Positions 1 to 11,739 of a DNA stretch of 64,000 nucleotides are shown in pieces. The translations under genes were made by a program, and so were the position numbers. Position 1 is the first letter of the stretch. Each line of letters opens with the position of its first letter. This DNA comes from Cephalotus follicularis. Lineage: Eukaryota; Streptophyta; Magnoliopsida; Oxalidales; Cephalotaceae. The notes beneath the pieces were generated by a model. That model searched no databases and was not told where the DNA came from. It saw nothing but the letters and a program-made list of their open reading frames with translations. The stretch is from contig BDDD01000375.1 in the NCBI GenBank assembly GCA_001972305.1, forward strand, positions 62,001 through 126,000, written 5' to 3'.

Positions 1-2
1 TT

Positions 3-284
3 AGGGCTGGGGATGATGATGATGATGAGGAGGACGATCCACAGCAGTTTGAGATGCGTCCGAGTGCTGGACAGAGCAGCAGCAGCAGCAGGCCTACCCT
101 GGAGTCTCTTCAGGCTAGGATGGATCTTGCTCAGGCAGATATTGAGTATCTCAAGGGCCAAATGCACCAGTTTGGTGAAGGACAAGCAAATCTTATTCAG
201 GGTCAAGCCTACATCCTTCGAGGCCAAGCCAACATCCTTGAGTTGTTTCAAAATGCATTTCCTCAGCACCCTCCTCCATCTTGA
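3..284 (+). pseudogene. C-terminal end of a SIRE-like copia 3' ORF (env-like region)
   Basis: The frame is open from the window edge to a TGA at 282-284, so only the C-terminus is visible. It starts with an Asp/Glu-rich run encoded by GAT/GAG repeats, then a Ser-rich stretch, then a heptad-like helical segment (LESLQARMDLAQADIEYLKG and on) with QG-rich repeats, probably a coiled coil. It lies directly upstream of several polypurine tracts and a copia LTR. SIRE/Maximus copia elements are known to carry an extra env-like ORF with a coiled coil at this place. The assignment rests on position and composition, not on a recognised domain. A gag or transposon-like reading is possible. No function is inferred for the host. 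Confidence 0.45.
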
Positions 285-879
285 GCTTACATTTGCATTA
301 TCATGTTTTTCTCTTGTATTGCTAAAACTTTGTTTTTGTAATGGTTGATAAGCTTTGTAAAAGACAAGTTATGTTGGTTAATGCATTTGATGTTTCTTAA
401 AAGTATTTAAGGATAATATGCTTTGATTATTATTGTTTTGTGGATGTGGTTATTGAATGTAACCTTTTCTTATAAGTTGGATTATAATGTGCTCGAATTG
501 TTTATTACTTATGCTTTGTTCTCATTGATATATATCTTGTATATGAATGCATAAGTTGAGGGGGAGCTCTTCAATCCGTGCTATGATTGAGGGGGAGCTT
601 CCACTTATCTTTTTGTAGTTTGACAAAAAGGGGGAGAGATTTATATTTTGCATGTTGCATTAAGGTTGAAAGCTTGCATAAATGTTGCATGCATTTGGGG
701 AATATATTGCATATTGATGAGATGGGTTGAAATCTTGCATTGAGCAAGTGTATTTTGATATGACATGTGCCTTGGATATGCAAAATTGATAAAATTGGAC
801 TTTGAACTAAAAATGGTTAAGTTTGTCAAGAAGTTATGCAAAATATGCATGTTTTGTCAATCATCAAAAAGGGGGAGAT
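285..879 (+). other. SIRE-like 3' untranslated internal region
   Basis: AT-rich non-coding stretch between the last ORF and the 3' LTR. It holds repeated purine runs of the form GAGGGGGAGCT near 558-568 and 589-599, AAAGGGGGAGAG near 627-638, and the terminal tract at 866-879. Repeated polypurine tracts before the 3' LTR are typical of SIRE/Maximus elements. Nothing else is seen here. Confidence 0.6.
866..879 (+). other. Polypurine tract of SIRE-like element
   Basis: AAAAAGGGGGAGAT immediately before the LTR start TGTTGG. It is the expected plus-strand primer for reverse transcription of a copia element. Confidence 0.75.
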
Positions 880-1039
880 TGTTGGCCTTTGCCACCCCGA
901 TTAATTACGTTTACATATGTTATTTCGATGATTAACAAACATAGATTACTTGTTTGCATAATTCCTTGAGTTATAACTTCATATACTCACTTGATTTTAT
1001 GTCCAAAGTTGTGCCAAGAACTTTTATGCAGAAACAGGT

Positions 1040-1540
1040 CAAGACAGCCGACTGGAAAGAAATCCAGTCGACTGCTCAAGGTTAAGTAGTCGACTTCCAG
1101 AGGTTATGTAGTCGACTGATTCTTCAACCAAACTCAGTATCTGCACGAACACCAATCCAGTCGACTGCCACAGGGGTCCAGTCGACTACCAGGCAAATCC
1201 AGTCGCCTGTCACAGGACACCAGTCGACTGCCATAGGGTACAAATTCAGGCAGAAGCTTCTGTAACATTTTAACACCCAATCCAACCGACTGAAGCAGGG
1301 GACCAGTCGACTGCCAGAGGATCCAGTCGACTGCCAGGGAATCCAGTCGACTATTTTCATTTGTGCAAAATCATACAGTAGCATTTGTAATCTCCAATTT
1401 TAGGCCAACAGCCGACTGGAACAGAGCATCCAGTAGACTGCCAGCACAACCAGTCGACTGCCTAGAGGAGACAGCCGACTGCCCAACACCAACGGCTATA
1501 TTCAAATGTACACGCCATCAATCCAGCCGACTGCCGTACA
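1040..1540 (+). repeat. AGTCGACT palindrome array in SIRE-like LTR
   Basis: I count ten exact AGTCGACT octamers (1066, 1088, 1110, 1159, 1180, 1222, 1305, 1325, 1345, 1452) plus variants such as AGCCGACT. They usually sit in the context ATCCAGTCGACTGCC. Spacing is irregular, mostly about 20-80 bp. The array lies upstream of the TATA-like box, in the presumed U3 region. Confidence 0.85.
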
Positions 1541-1598
1541 AATCCAGCCGACTGGATTTGTAACAGACCCTTAAAAATAGATCCGTTGGAGGCTCAAC

Positions 1599-1605
1599 TA
1601 TAAGA
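1599..1605 (+). promoter_or_regulatory. Possible TATA box of SIRE-like LTR
   Basis: TATAAGA in the context CAACTATAAGAGG, just downstream of the palindrome array. It is a plausible core promoter for the LTR transcript. It is inferred from sequence only. Confidence 0.4.
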
Positions 1606-2264
1606 GGAAAATTAGAGTTCTTGCACAAGTGATCAAGCATTCAAGTTGCATATTCTTCCAAGCTATCTCAAGTACAATACCAAGCTTTCAAACAATCAAA
1701 AGAGATCATTTCAAAGCAATCCAATACATTACAAATCTCACATTTTACATTCCACATTTACTAGAAGCTTTGTTTAGAGTTGTGCTTTATTGTAAACAAA
1801 TTCACTACGAATTTGTAACCATTTAAACACTTATTTCACACATACAAGAGAGGTTGTCTCTTGTATTGCTCGGCTGGAGCAAAGTTGTAATTCGCTAGGT
1901 TGGAGTGAAAGTTGTTGGAGCTCGGTTGAAGTTTCAAGCCCGGTTTGGGGCATACCTAGTGAAATACTCAAGGGGAGGCCTTTGGGAGTGGACGTAGGCA
2001 GTTTGCCGAACCACTATATATCCGTTTGCAATTCTCTAAACCCTACACTCTTTAAATTTCCGCAATTGTGTGTTTGTGTTAATTGAATTATTTTGTGGTA
2101 TAATTGCTAGTAATTTTTATAAGTCTATTCACCCCCCCTCTAGACTTCCTACAAGAATAATGAAATTCCTGACTTTGATGATGTTCTCTCTTTTTAATGG
2201 TTGAAATTTGAAAAAGTAATTTCAAAGGAGTTCTTGATTTAAGTATTGAAATTTTGGGCTAAAC

Positions 2265-2410
2265 CGTCGACGCCTTTGGGAAAGCGTCGACGCCTACGCA
2301 GTGAAGATGCGCACGTGAAACATGCACATGCACGTCGATGCCTATTGATGACGTCGACGCCCTTTAGGTAAAATGCTATAAGCGTCGACGACTGCATGTA
2401 AACGTCGACG
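2265..2410 (+). repeat. CGTCGACG palindrome cluster 1 of family B LTR
   Basis: Five exact CGTCGACG octamers at 2265, 2285, 2352, 2383 and 2403, plus ACGTCGATGCC variants, in the context AAGCGTCGACGCC. They lie upstream of the TATA-like box. Confidence 0.85.
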
Positions 2411-2691
2411 CTTTGTGTCGTGTTCCTGGTACGCACAGACAGCAAATAGACGAGTCGCATGGAGGCCATTTTCATTCCACTTTTTAGGTGCCTTCACATG
2501 GGTTTTATGACATGTTGATCATGCATCGATATTCCCTAAATTACCAGAAACAAAAAGGGGCAGATATGAGTGGGGTTCTGGGCATGCATGAACTGGGAGA
2601 AGGAAAAAATGGACACCTATTGCATCAGGTTGCACAAGAGAGAGAAGAGAAGGAATCAATGAGTGCATGCAGAGGAAACATAATAACAACT

Positions 2692-2700
2692 GTATAAAGT
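2692..2700 (+). promoter_or_regulatory. Possible TATA box of family B LTR
   Basis: TGTATAAAG is followed within about 30 bp by a purine-rich leader with GAGAGAGA runs (2735-2810), a common layout for plant LTR promoters. Inferred. Confidence 0.4.
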
Positions 2701-3203
2701 CGGCTCCTCTAATCCCTCTCGTTGTTCACTGAAAGAGGAAACCAGAGATTGAAGAGAAACACACAGAGAGAGAGAAAACCAAAAAAGGTTTGGAGAGAGA
2801 GAGAGCTCAAAACTCCATTGTTGAGCAAGGGAGAGCTTGGAACTCGGATAACAACTGCTGGATCGAACCTGGGAGCACTCAAGTTAAACCTGGGTGCTCA
2901 AAGGGACTGATTGAGTACTAGAAGTCGTGGACTTTCGGCTACTAACTTGAAGCCAGAGGTAGGGGAAGCAATAATTGTATTTTGTGTTTAATACTTGGTG
3001 TTTCATCAGTGATGTTTATGTATAGATTGCATGGCCTGTTGAACTATTTTTAATCACTAAATTGATGCCATGTTTTACTGGATGTGTAATCTGTCATTCC
3101 ATGTCGGTTTCCTTGTTTTATTACATGTCTTTGGGCATGTATCCGGATTGAATTTGTACTGGGTTGAAATGTCGTGAAGAAGAAGACGACCTATGCGCAA
3201 GAC

Positions 3204-3394
3204 CGTCGACGCTCTGGTAAAAGCGTCAACGCTTTGGGCTGTGAGATGCGATAGTTTTACTGAATGCTTGTTAATACGTCGATGCCTATGGGAGAAGACA
3301 TCGACGACCAAGGTACAGGAAGCACTGACGCTAAGGATTGAGCGTCGACACTTAGAGGACATAAGCGTCGACGCCCAAGGGAAAGACGTCGACG
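3204..3394 (+). repeat. CGTCGACG palindrome cluster 2 of family B LTR
   Basis: Exact CGTCGACG at 3204, 3366 and 3387 with several one-base variants between (AGCGTCAACGCTT, ACATCGACGACC, GAGCGTCGACACTT). The cluster lies downstream of the possible promoter, so part of it would be transcribed. Confidence 0.8.
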
Positions 3395-4674
3395 CTTTAA
3401 AGGCTGTTTGGACCAAATTCCCTTAGATGATGTAGTTCGATCTCGATTCCAGTTTAGATGCATTAGAACATATGTTTGCATTGCAAATGTACTGTTTCAC
3501 TGTTTATTGATTGTGTTTAGTTTCAAAAATTTATTGCAATATTCTAGAAATGCTTATGTGATTTCAAAAATCATTATTTAAGTACGAAAATATATATTAG
3601 ACAAATACATATTTTCGAACGAACTGGGGAGTGAATCCCATTGCTGTTACTATTTAAAGTATTTTCTATGAGACAAAAATACATGATTTTAAGTAATTTT
3701 AAATGACTTCAAGTAAACTGATATATTTTTGATCAAGTAATTATTTTATAAAATTTCTTGAACCGTACTGTTACTGTGACTATTTTCGATGTTTGCACTG
3801 TGACTATGCTGTGTTTGGGCTGTGTTTGTGCTTGCGCTGTACTAGTTGCGTGGTGGAGATTGCCAGCGATGACTGGTGGCAGGGTTGACCTAGGAGCCAG
3901 GAGTTGGCCGGGTGACTCACTGTAATGTACTGTGGCCTACTTAGTGCCGTCCGGAGGCGGGGCCGAAGTTAGGAGTGAGACGTGGGGCCAGGAGTTGGCG
4001 ATGTTGTTCGTACTAACTGACTACTTGTTAGCCCCTTTGTGGACATATTGTATACTATTTACTGGTCCTCACGGACACTACTGTTACTGTTGACGTAGCC
4101 CTGGCCGGGTTACTACTGTACTGTTGAAACATATATATTTTCAAATATATATACATACTGTTACCTTACTACACTGCAACATCTATGAATACATTACATG
4201 ACATGCATTTAATGTTGATCCCTAATTGCACTTATGCTTAGCCGAGTGAGGACAAAGGCTAACCCCCTACTTTACAGATTGATGCAGTGGATCGGCTTTG
4301 GGAACCAGCATGGATGAAGAACAAGTTTTAATAATGTTTTTACTAGGGGTTATGTCCCTTTGGGGTTTTGTTAAGCTGGTTATGTATTGAATGCGTGTTG
4401 TGTACCATACTTCCGGTTTACTTGTCTTATGATGTTACTAGATAATGTATTTTGGATCACACTCCGTTTTGTGGGCTTTTAACTATGATAGACATGTATT
4501 TGGTAACATGTAGTATGGGATGCACGTTACATGCTTTTCAGCTTATGGGTTTTAATGCTTTCGCAACTGATATCATGTTTGAAAAGTTTAAATTCTTTGT
4601 ATTTTGCATAAGCTAAATCTTCTATGTTAATTTCCTTTACCATATCTCCTTTTTATGGAAATCTGGGTGTGACA

Positions 4675-6808
4675 GACGCTCCCTTATTGCACGCTCGCTC
4701 ACACTCGTAATTAGATTCCACAAGGCCCAAGGACAACCCGTTTGCCAGTTTGTGGCTAGAATTGGGTAAGGCAGAAATCAAAGCCAGACAGTCACTACGC
4801 AATGTCAAGCAGCTGCTCAGGTCTAAGGAACATCATAGGTCACGTATGGCCTATTAGTCACCTAGTGACTATACACCACCATAGATAGGAATCAACTATT
4901 GACACAGGTAGGACTATCTAAATAGGATTCCTATGGTGGGTCACGTTCAATGAACATACTCCAAGTATGCACCCCATATTAGCCTTAGGGTCTACCAAAA
5001 TGACAATGAGATATTCCATTCTCCGCTGTTGGGATGCAGGCATAATCATGGAAAGTCTGTCCAGTTCATCAATTACTCTAAGAAAGTGAACCTACGGCTT
5101 CGAACATTTATTCAAATGGGAGTAAGGTAGTCGATCTCATTGCCCTCCAACTCGACATCCAACCCTTTGAGAGACAGGGCACCATATGCGTATTCAGTTA
5201 ATATATAAATTAGACTTATGCAAATAAATGATTGGGATAACATACTTATGGCATGCCATAAATATTGGAATTTTGCACAATGTAACTTAAAAGGAATTCA
5301 AATTGTATATATAAAGTGATTTACATGTACAAACAGTCACCCAGTGGCCTGCAGGGTCACCGTATATCTAACACGAGTACACTCAACCCATATCGATCGA
5401 GTCTAATCAAATGTCGGCAGTCTAACCCCATGAGGGTAATCTTGTATAGGACAGCTAGACCGGTCTAGTTTACTTGAATCAGTTAGATCAAGTCAACTAG
5501 TCCCTCCCAATAGTAAGTTCCATTCAGTGCCTATCAGATCGAGTAGATCACATCATGTCAAATATAATACATCAGATCAAGTCAAGTCAAATTGAATCAC
5601 AATTTAACCCCCAAAGAGTAGACCTGTAGAGAGGGCGGCTAGACCAGCCTAGTAGATTCAAATCAATAGATAAAACCCTCTAGGTTTGCTTAGTGGTTGT
5701 GTCGATTAAGAGCCCACTTAGTGGTAAGCATCGACTGAGCACATGAAAAGTAGTAAGTGCCACTGGTATGCATATCAATGGTCAAGATCTATAGTGTACG
5801 CGATGATAAGTTCCATCAAGGGTGCTTAGGGTAGTAAGTGCCACCGGAGGGTTCAAGTATGTCAAGTCGAATCAATCAAGTGAATCAATCCAATCATATC
5901 AAGTCAAGTAATTCCTATAGAGCGTGCAGACCTCATATCTTTTACAAGTCAAATCAAATCAAGTGTCAAATCGACAGTCTAACCCCCAGAGGGTAATCCT
6001 TTGTATAGGACGACTAGATTGGTCTACTAGACTTGAATCGGTTAGATCAAGTCAGCTAGTCTTTACCGATGGTAAGTGTCATTAAGCTCCTACACAGTGG
6101 TAAGTACTGTCTGAGCCCATGCACAGTGGTAAGTTCCACTTGTGTGCATACGTGGTGGTAAGTGCCAGCTAGGTGCATCCTCAAATGATCACGAGTCATC
6201 TTGTACGTGGCGATAAGTGCCATCAAGCTTGTTCACAGTGATAAGTTACACTCGGATGGATCAAGTATAGTAGCGTAGCCAAATGTGTTGGATTGGCTAA
6301 AAAAATGGTTGGAAGATATCCGGAATTAGGGTTTAGGGTGACATTCACAAACTTTTTAATTCCAATAAAAATGGATACCCTAAATCCCAACTCCAGAATT
6401 GTCCCAACATGCTCTAGGATATCTAATTAGGGTATCAATCGAACCTTGGAAACATTTCCAAGCATGAAGGATGGCGGGTTGGAGCTAGGGTCATATAAAC
6501 CCTAGCATTGGCTCCCCTAAAATTGCATTAGGGTAACACACCAAACCCTAACACATATGCTCCATAAACTCGAACCCTAACCCTAGGAAACCCTTAGGGT
6601 TTTTAGGGTACACAACCTGCAAGAAAAGGGCATGGATGGGACAGAAATCCCAGCCCTCAAACCCGACCTCAACATCATCCCAAAATAATCACAAAGGACA
6701 CAAAATATTAAGGAGATGAATTAGAATCATTACCTAATTCTTTGCCCACAAATTTGGTGTTCCTCAAAGCTTTGAATCAAGATTTTCTCCTTCACAAAAG
6801 ATGCTCCA
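4675..6808 (-). repeat. Family K LTR, minus strand, first part (continues at 32137-32387)
   Basis: On the minus strand 4675-5240 aligns by eye with 6960-7500 of the C1 LTR (shared blocks around GACCCACCATAGGA and TTAGACCTGAG). Then come GGTAAGT-rich repeats (5400-6290) and a region rich in CCCTAA/TTAGGG (6310-6620). It abuts the family B end at 4674 and is cut by copia element C1 at 6808. No coding sequence is seen. The family is unknown, and calling it one LTR is an inference. Confidence 0.4.
5413..6270 (-). repeat. Degenerate repeats in family K LTR
   Basis: A block of about 88 bp at 5413-5500 recurs imperfectly at 5971-6061 (both contain CAGTCTAACCCC, AGGGTAATC and GTTAGATCAAGTCA). Around and between them are about ten copies of a TGGTAAGTGCCA-like motif (near 5511, 5721, 5751, 5803, 5831, 6069, 6107, 6127, 6155, 6209, 6238), plus runs of TCAAGTCAAATC. 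Confidence 0.65.
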
Positions 6809-9239
6809 TGTTGGAATAGGGGTGTCCCTACATGCCACAAGATGGCTTTATGCTTGTCTATACACTATCTATTTATACAATCTATATTCTTTTTGGTGCT
6901 TATGTTCATATTTCAGTAGTTTAATATGTATATCCCAACACATCTTAATCAATCAATTGATCACAATGTCAACTGAGTACACATATAGTGCCTTATTGCA
7001 AAAGGGTTAGATCTCATGCTTGGGAGGTTATGAGAGTGAGATCCTTACTCCCTTCTGATAGAACGTTCCAAATCATAGTTTCACTTTCTCAGGGCAATTG
7101 ATGAACCATAAAGACTTGTCGTATTATGCTTCCCTTCTTGTGTGCTGGGGCATGGACCATCTCGTTACCATTTGGGTTTACCCTAAAGCTGATCCGGGGT
7201 TCGTACAAGAGAGCATGAGACTGAACAGACCCACCATAGGAAACCTATATGGAAAGTCATACCTATGTCAATAGGATTCCTATAGTCTCGGTAATGTATA
7301 GTCTATGGTGACTAGTAGATCATTCGTGAGCTACGATGTGTACTTAGACCTGAGTGGCTAGCATGCGTTGTGTTGTAACTGCATGGCTTTGACTTTCGCC
7401 TTCCCCAGCACTAGCCACGTGATGGCAAAAGGGTTGTGTTTGGGCCCTGTGGGAGCTTTATTGAGATGTACGGGTGAATGCGCAATAAGAGATCGTCACA
7501 CCCATATGAAGGGTGATCGGCTCTATATTATTTATGTTCGTTGAGACTCAAAACCCTGATCAGGTATAGATAGGCTGGAAATGGGATTTCCGGGAAGGTC
7601 TGCCGAAAGTCTCAATGCATACATAGATTTATAGTTATCGCGGCTTTACCTAAGGGTGACATTATTCCGAACCCTAGGTCGCGGTCAGAGTCAAGAATGA
7701 CGTAGGATACATGGCACATATGCCGATGACTGGATAAAATACTGGTTAATCAGTTATCGGATGATAGACGTTGTGTACACGGATCCGATGGCTGATTAGA
7801 AATCATATCGGGGCTATTAGTAGGATAGTCATACAAGAACTTCGTGATGTTCTGGGAAATTTATCGTCGTACCAAAATCCAACTTGACTTTCGGGTCCCA
7901 TCTGATTATTGGAAAAGTGACGCATGCAACACACATGCCAACTTGGTGGTAAATCTAGTTTTTAACTAGTATATATTAATTTTACATTAATGATTTTTTT
8001 TTCCCCACCGAATTGTCTTATTGATATATTAAAGAGAAGCTAAAGTTGGAGTATGTTGATACATACAATGTGAGGGGCACATAATAATAAAGAGAGACAC
8101 ATATTGGAACAAAGAAATAGAATTTTGGCATTGTTACATTTTGCCATTTACACTCCACATTTGCGCCGGGTGTGCCAAAAAATGGAAAGAAAATGCACGC
8201 AGTGCGTGCGTTGCGCGCAGAGGGCTCGCTTTCAGCTGGAGAAGACGAACGCTTGGTGCCAGTACCGGAGAAAAGAGGCGGGCTCTCATCCACGGTACCC
8301 CTCTTCTCTCTCTCTCCATGTTTCTCTTTCGTTTCTCTTTTGCATTTTTCATGACATTTTTGCGTCACAAACCACCGGCTTCTTTTTCCATCACCGGTTA
8401 TCACAATAGGTGGAGCCAATCTTTGGCTCTATCTATTTTGATACTAGTCTAGGAGATTTCCGTGCGTTTTTTGACCGGATTTTGAATGTTGAGTCAACTC
8501 TGTGGGGTTGGTGCGTTGGAGGCTGTGACTTGGCATTCCGGGCCGAGTCACGATAGGTCTTGGGTTGCATTGAGTTGAGTAGAAGATTTGAAGGTCGGTT
8601 ATGGCGCGGAGATTTCAGGCCAGACCTGTGCAAGCCGAGCAAGACACCTCAACATGTTTGACTCGTCGTTTGCTGTTACAGCCAATTCTTTGGCGAGTCA
8701 CAGTGATTCTCAACCACCAGCGTGAAGATTAGGAGTTTTGGTGACCGAAGATGGCGCGTTGAACGGAATCACTGAGTCAAACTCAGCAAGTTACCGTCAC
8801 TGCTGCCTGTGCCTGTGATTTTCGTGGCGCTTCCCGTCGTGTCTCCGCCAGCAATGGGTAGATCGGGGCTTTTGGAGACTGATGGTGTCGTGGTCGGAGC
8901 TCCAAAGAGTTGGCCAGAATCTGGCAATGGCTCCTGTCTCAGGCAGTTGCTGCTGTAAGCTCATAGCGAAAAAGTGGTGGAGCCCCCAACATTGGTATGG
9001 TTCCTACCCTTTTTGTATTTAATGTTACCGAATTATATTCGGTTTATAAATGTGGATGTATGCTTGATATTTTGATTAGTTTGATTGAATATTAAACGAA
9101 GATCCTTGGTGTATTGATTATGGTAGTAAGATGTCAGTGTGAACCTTGGCTTGCAGTCTTGGTGTTTTAAAAAATTAAAATCATACACACTAGCATCCTA
9201 GACCCAAAATCGACTGGTAACCTTCCATGTCTCCCCACA
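6809..9239 (+). repeat. 5' LTR of copia C1
   Basis: It starts TGTTGGAATAGG and ends CCCCACA just before the primer site. Length is 2431 bp, long for copia. The uninterrupted site of the G2 insertion is visible as CCGGGGTTCGTAC near 7197-7209. It contains a TATA-like box near 7970 and a GC-rich leader with CT-rich runs (8160-8340). It also has TGAGTCA/GAGTCAC-type motifs from 8490 to 8830 that recur in the chimeric LTR at 45490-45720. Several open frames cross it on both strands but are not genes. Confidence 0.8.
7970..7977 (+). promoter_or_regulatory. Possible TATA box of C1 LTR
   Basis: TATATATT in the context CTAGTATATATTAA. It is kept in the other LTR near 30868, and is the best core promoter candidate in this LTR. 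Confidence 0.4.
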
Positions 9240-9256
9240 GCGGTATCAGAGCAATC
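9240..9256 (+). other. Primer binding site of C1
   Basis: GCGGTATCAGAGCAATC directly follows the LTR end. It matches TGGTATCAGAGC, the complement of the initiator Met tRNA 3' end, apart from the first bases. Confidence 0.75.
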
Positions 9257-10678
9257 CGTTTTAATTTCAATTGGACTTTAATTTTTGTTTTTGTGGCTAT
9301 TTTGGAATGATTAAAGTAGTTGAAATTCTAGTTTAATTCCCTTTCCATGGTTGTTTTATAAAATATATTTTTTCTTAAACCAAGGGAAACTAGGTTTTAA
9401 TTAATCTAGTGGGAGGTTTACTAGAATATCGGCAGACTTGTTGGAATTATTTTGATTGGTCATCGGAAATTGAAATTGCTTGTGTTTATTTAAAGTCTAT
9501 TGTGGATGTAGATTTTAAATGTCTTATGCATGATGGTAAGCTATGGGATTGGACCTAGCTTTTGGTTTCTTTTGTGGATGGTTTAATTTGCTTTATTATA
9601 TTGTGCTTTATTTGGTATGTAATAAGGTTGCCTACGTGCACCATTATTTCCTTATGTCTTTATTTCTCTCTTCCTCCAATTTGTATTCTATTATTTATTT
9701 TTTAAAAGTATTTGAAATTTTTATTTTGTAAAAAGGAATCACAAAGGAGCTTAAAGAGGTAGATCAAGAAATTGCAAGGCCAAGTGACGGCCATGTATGC
9801 ATGGTGCATTTTGTAATAAAGTAGTTTTGAATAGTTTACCTAGGAGACCGAGTGATCACATTGGCTCGTGTGCTTTCTCATAGATTTAATCCCTAGCCAG
9901 GCTATTTTAATTTCTATGTGGCACATAGGTTGCATGAGATGGATGTTTTCTTTTTGCAAACAATCCAAACACGTCAAGCATAATAAGTCATTACCAAATG
10001 GATTGGAAGATTAAAATTAATCAAATAACGGCTTTGGCTAAATAAATAAAATGAGACCCAAATTCATCCCATTGTAAATAATAAGTCCATAAGCGGTGGG
10101 ACACTAGGGTGTCCTGTCATTGGCCTTCCATGACTTCGTTTACTCCTATGGATATACTGGGGATGGTCATGCCCTCACAGAGGTCTCCCGTATGACCATT
10201 TGTACTAAATTTCAGTGTGAGGAACACTGGAAGGAAGTGACCATGTTTTGGTACTCTGACACGTACACAGGTGGGTATCAAAACGAGTTCATTTCTTTGG
10301 GGGATTGTGGGTACAGACTTATACCAGGTTCATACTGTTTGTCATGCCAAAGCTGAAACTATATGGCATGGCAAGCCTAATATTGTATCGGATCTTGCAT
10401 TTCAAGGGCAAGGCCTTAATGCAAATAAGGCATTTATGTATAACTATTTTGATATTATGGTTTGTCATGCTAAAGCTAAGGCCATAATAGGCGGGATAGA
10501 TTCCGATCCCCACTAGGAAGTGGGGCTTCCCGAATTCCATAAAGGAGGTGTGGGATACGATTAGAATAGTGGGAGGAGCCATAACTTCTAAAGACCAAGG
10601 GATAAAATTGAATGATTTGCTAATTTACTCTCTTGTTTCTTCTTATAGGTTGCTACATAACATATTCTACATACTCAA
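9257..10678 (+). other. C1 leader and eroded 5' gag region
   Basis: The stretch is AT-rich with no convincing gene. Short open frames at 9543-9731, 10120-10356 and 10271-10516 resemble nothing I know. A gag start is expected here but cannot be placed. Confidence 0.5.
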
Positions 10679-11317
10679 GTGGTAGATAGCACTATTATTT
10701 GGCAAGATTTATATTTTCTTCAGCTACAAAATCCACGTTTTATTGAATGGTTAAGGTTTTTACGCATGGTACTCATGAGCATGAGAATTTCTCATGTTAT
10801 GATTGAAATGCCCCCCACATTAGGGAACATTGAATCTGACCATCGCAAGGCCATGGTGGCTAAGTGGTGGGAAGATGATCATAGAGCCCGACGCATGGAG
10901 ATTGATGGCATGAGGCCAAACTGGCAATCACTATGCATGTCTTCACATACCTTACATGCCATGTTAATACAGCTCAAGGAGTTGTTTGGCACACAGTCGA
11001 GGACTGATAAGGTAGTTTTAGACCAAGCTGGGTCAAAACAATATGTGATACCTATTCCTTCTTCTGGAACCTCTGAAAGGGGTGGATCGAGAGGATCCAG
11101 TTCCAAAGGCAAGGTGCCTATTAGGAAGAAAGAAAAGGAACCACTACAAATGGTTGGGGATGCCCTTCCTAAGAGGATTAAGCAGCTTACAAAGGAGAAA
11201 GCCTGCTTATTTTGTGGAATGCCAGGGCACTGGAAGAGAAATGGCATGCAATTCCTTGTTTACATTGCAGAGGGTGCCTCGAGGTCAGGTACCTTCATAT
11301 TTTTATATTCCATCTAG
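10679..11317 (+). pseudogene. gag: C1 gag relic (copia capsid and zinc knuckle)
   Basis: The open frame is 212 codons. The middle part reads as a copia gag: KWWEDDHRARRMEIDGM, then a helix ending QLKELFGTQSR, comparable to the usual LKELFGEQSR of copia gags. A basic linker follows, then a zinc knuckle CLFCGMPGHWKRN at about 11202-11240. The fourth ligand Cys is replaced by Gly (KRNG), so the knuckle is broken. Family gag proteins coat the RNA and form virus-like particles. The ATG at 10679 is only the first Met in a decayed frame. The tail after the knuckle is out-of-frame sequence. Confidence 0.65.
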
Positions 11318-11739
11318 CTTAAAATGTAAGCTCAACTTGGGTATAGGACTCAGGTTGTGAGACTAACATTTGTAACTCCTTGCAGATGCTAAGAGGAGCT
11401 AGGTAGTTGGGAGCTATGGATGCAATGAACCTATGACATGATGATCGAATATGGCCATGTGGCTTTTGTATATAGACTTAACCCTTGTAAACATTGTTAA
11501 GAACTTCCATTCCAAACTTTGATTAGCATATCCAATGTATATTTTGTAAAGCTGGGAGCTTTTTATTTATTACATTTGGATAATCGCTATTATTTTCTGG
11601 TAAAATATCAGTCGGCACTGATTAACTAGATAATGGGTTTTAAGTCTTAAATACTAATCAAATAATAACACCAGCTATTGAGAAAGGAATTACTAACAAA
11701 AGGACTACGAGAGGCAAATGATATAAACCCTTCAAAACA
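11318..11739 (+). other. C1 gag-integrase spacer (protease region not recognisable)
   Basis: A copia protease is expected between gag and integrase. I find no DTG/DSG motif in an open frame here. The stretch is AT-rich and full of stops. Confidence 0.4.

Larger units (their letters stand above)
880..2153 (+). repeat. 3' LTR of SIRE-like copia element
   Basis: The LTR starts TGTTGGCC right after the polypurine tract and ends CTTCCTACA, giving 1274 bp with TG...CA ends. A second copy of its first ~170 bp is present inverted at 54578-54747, which confirms the left boundary. It carries an array of AGTCGACT palindromes (1040-1540), then a TATA-like box near 1599. The 5' end of the element lies outside the window. 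Confidence 0.8.
2160..4674 (+). repeat. Family B LTR, solo or truncated (gypsy-like)
   Basis: No ORF of note is present. The right end is TGTGACA at 4674. The 3' half matches 39904-41121: both contain the block from ACTAGTTGCGTGG (about 3840 and 40369) through GCCGTCCGGAG to GTTGGCGA, and GCCGAGTGAGGACAAAGGCTAA near 4230 and 40732. It carries two CGTCGACG clusters with a TATA-like box and GA-rich leader between them. The left end is not clear, because it abuts the SIRE-like LTR. The long non-coding layout suggests a gypsy LTR, but no pol is attached. Confidence 0.6.

Noticed and set aside
1040..1540. CRISPR-like array
   Set aside because: The repeats are 8-15 bp, palindromic and irregularly spaced, in a plant LTR. 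There are no uniform spacers and no cas genes.
3075..3426. Open frames with repeated Val-Asp-Ala or Ala-Ser-Thr
   Set aside because: They are a translation of the CGTCGACG cluster in family B, not a protein.
8018..8452. Overlapping open frames of 133, 103 and 101 codons
   Set aside because: They lie in the GC-rich part of the C1 LTR. The sister LTR (30912-31309) has similar open frames, but with shifts and no conserved protein, so they come from composition.
10120..10582. Small open frames in the C1 leader, both strands
   Set aside because: No likeness to known families. They overlap each other and lie between primer site and gag in a decayed element.
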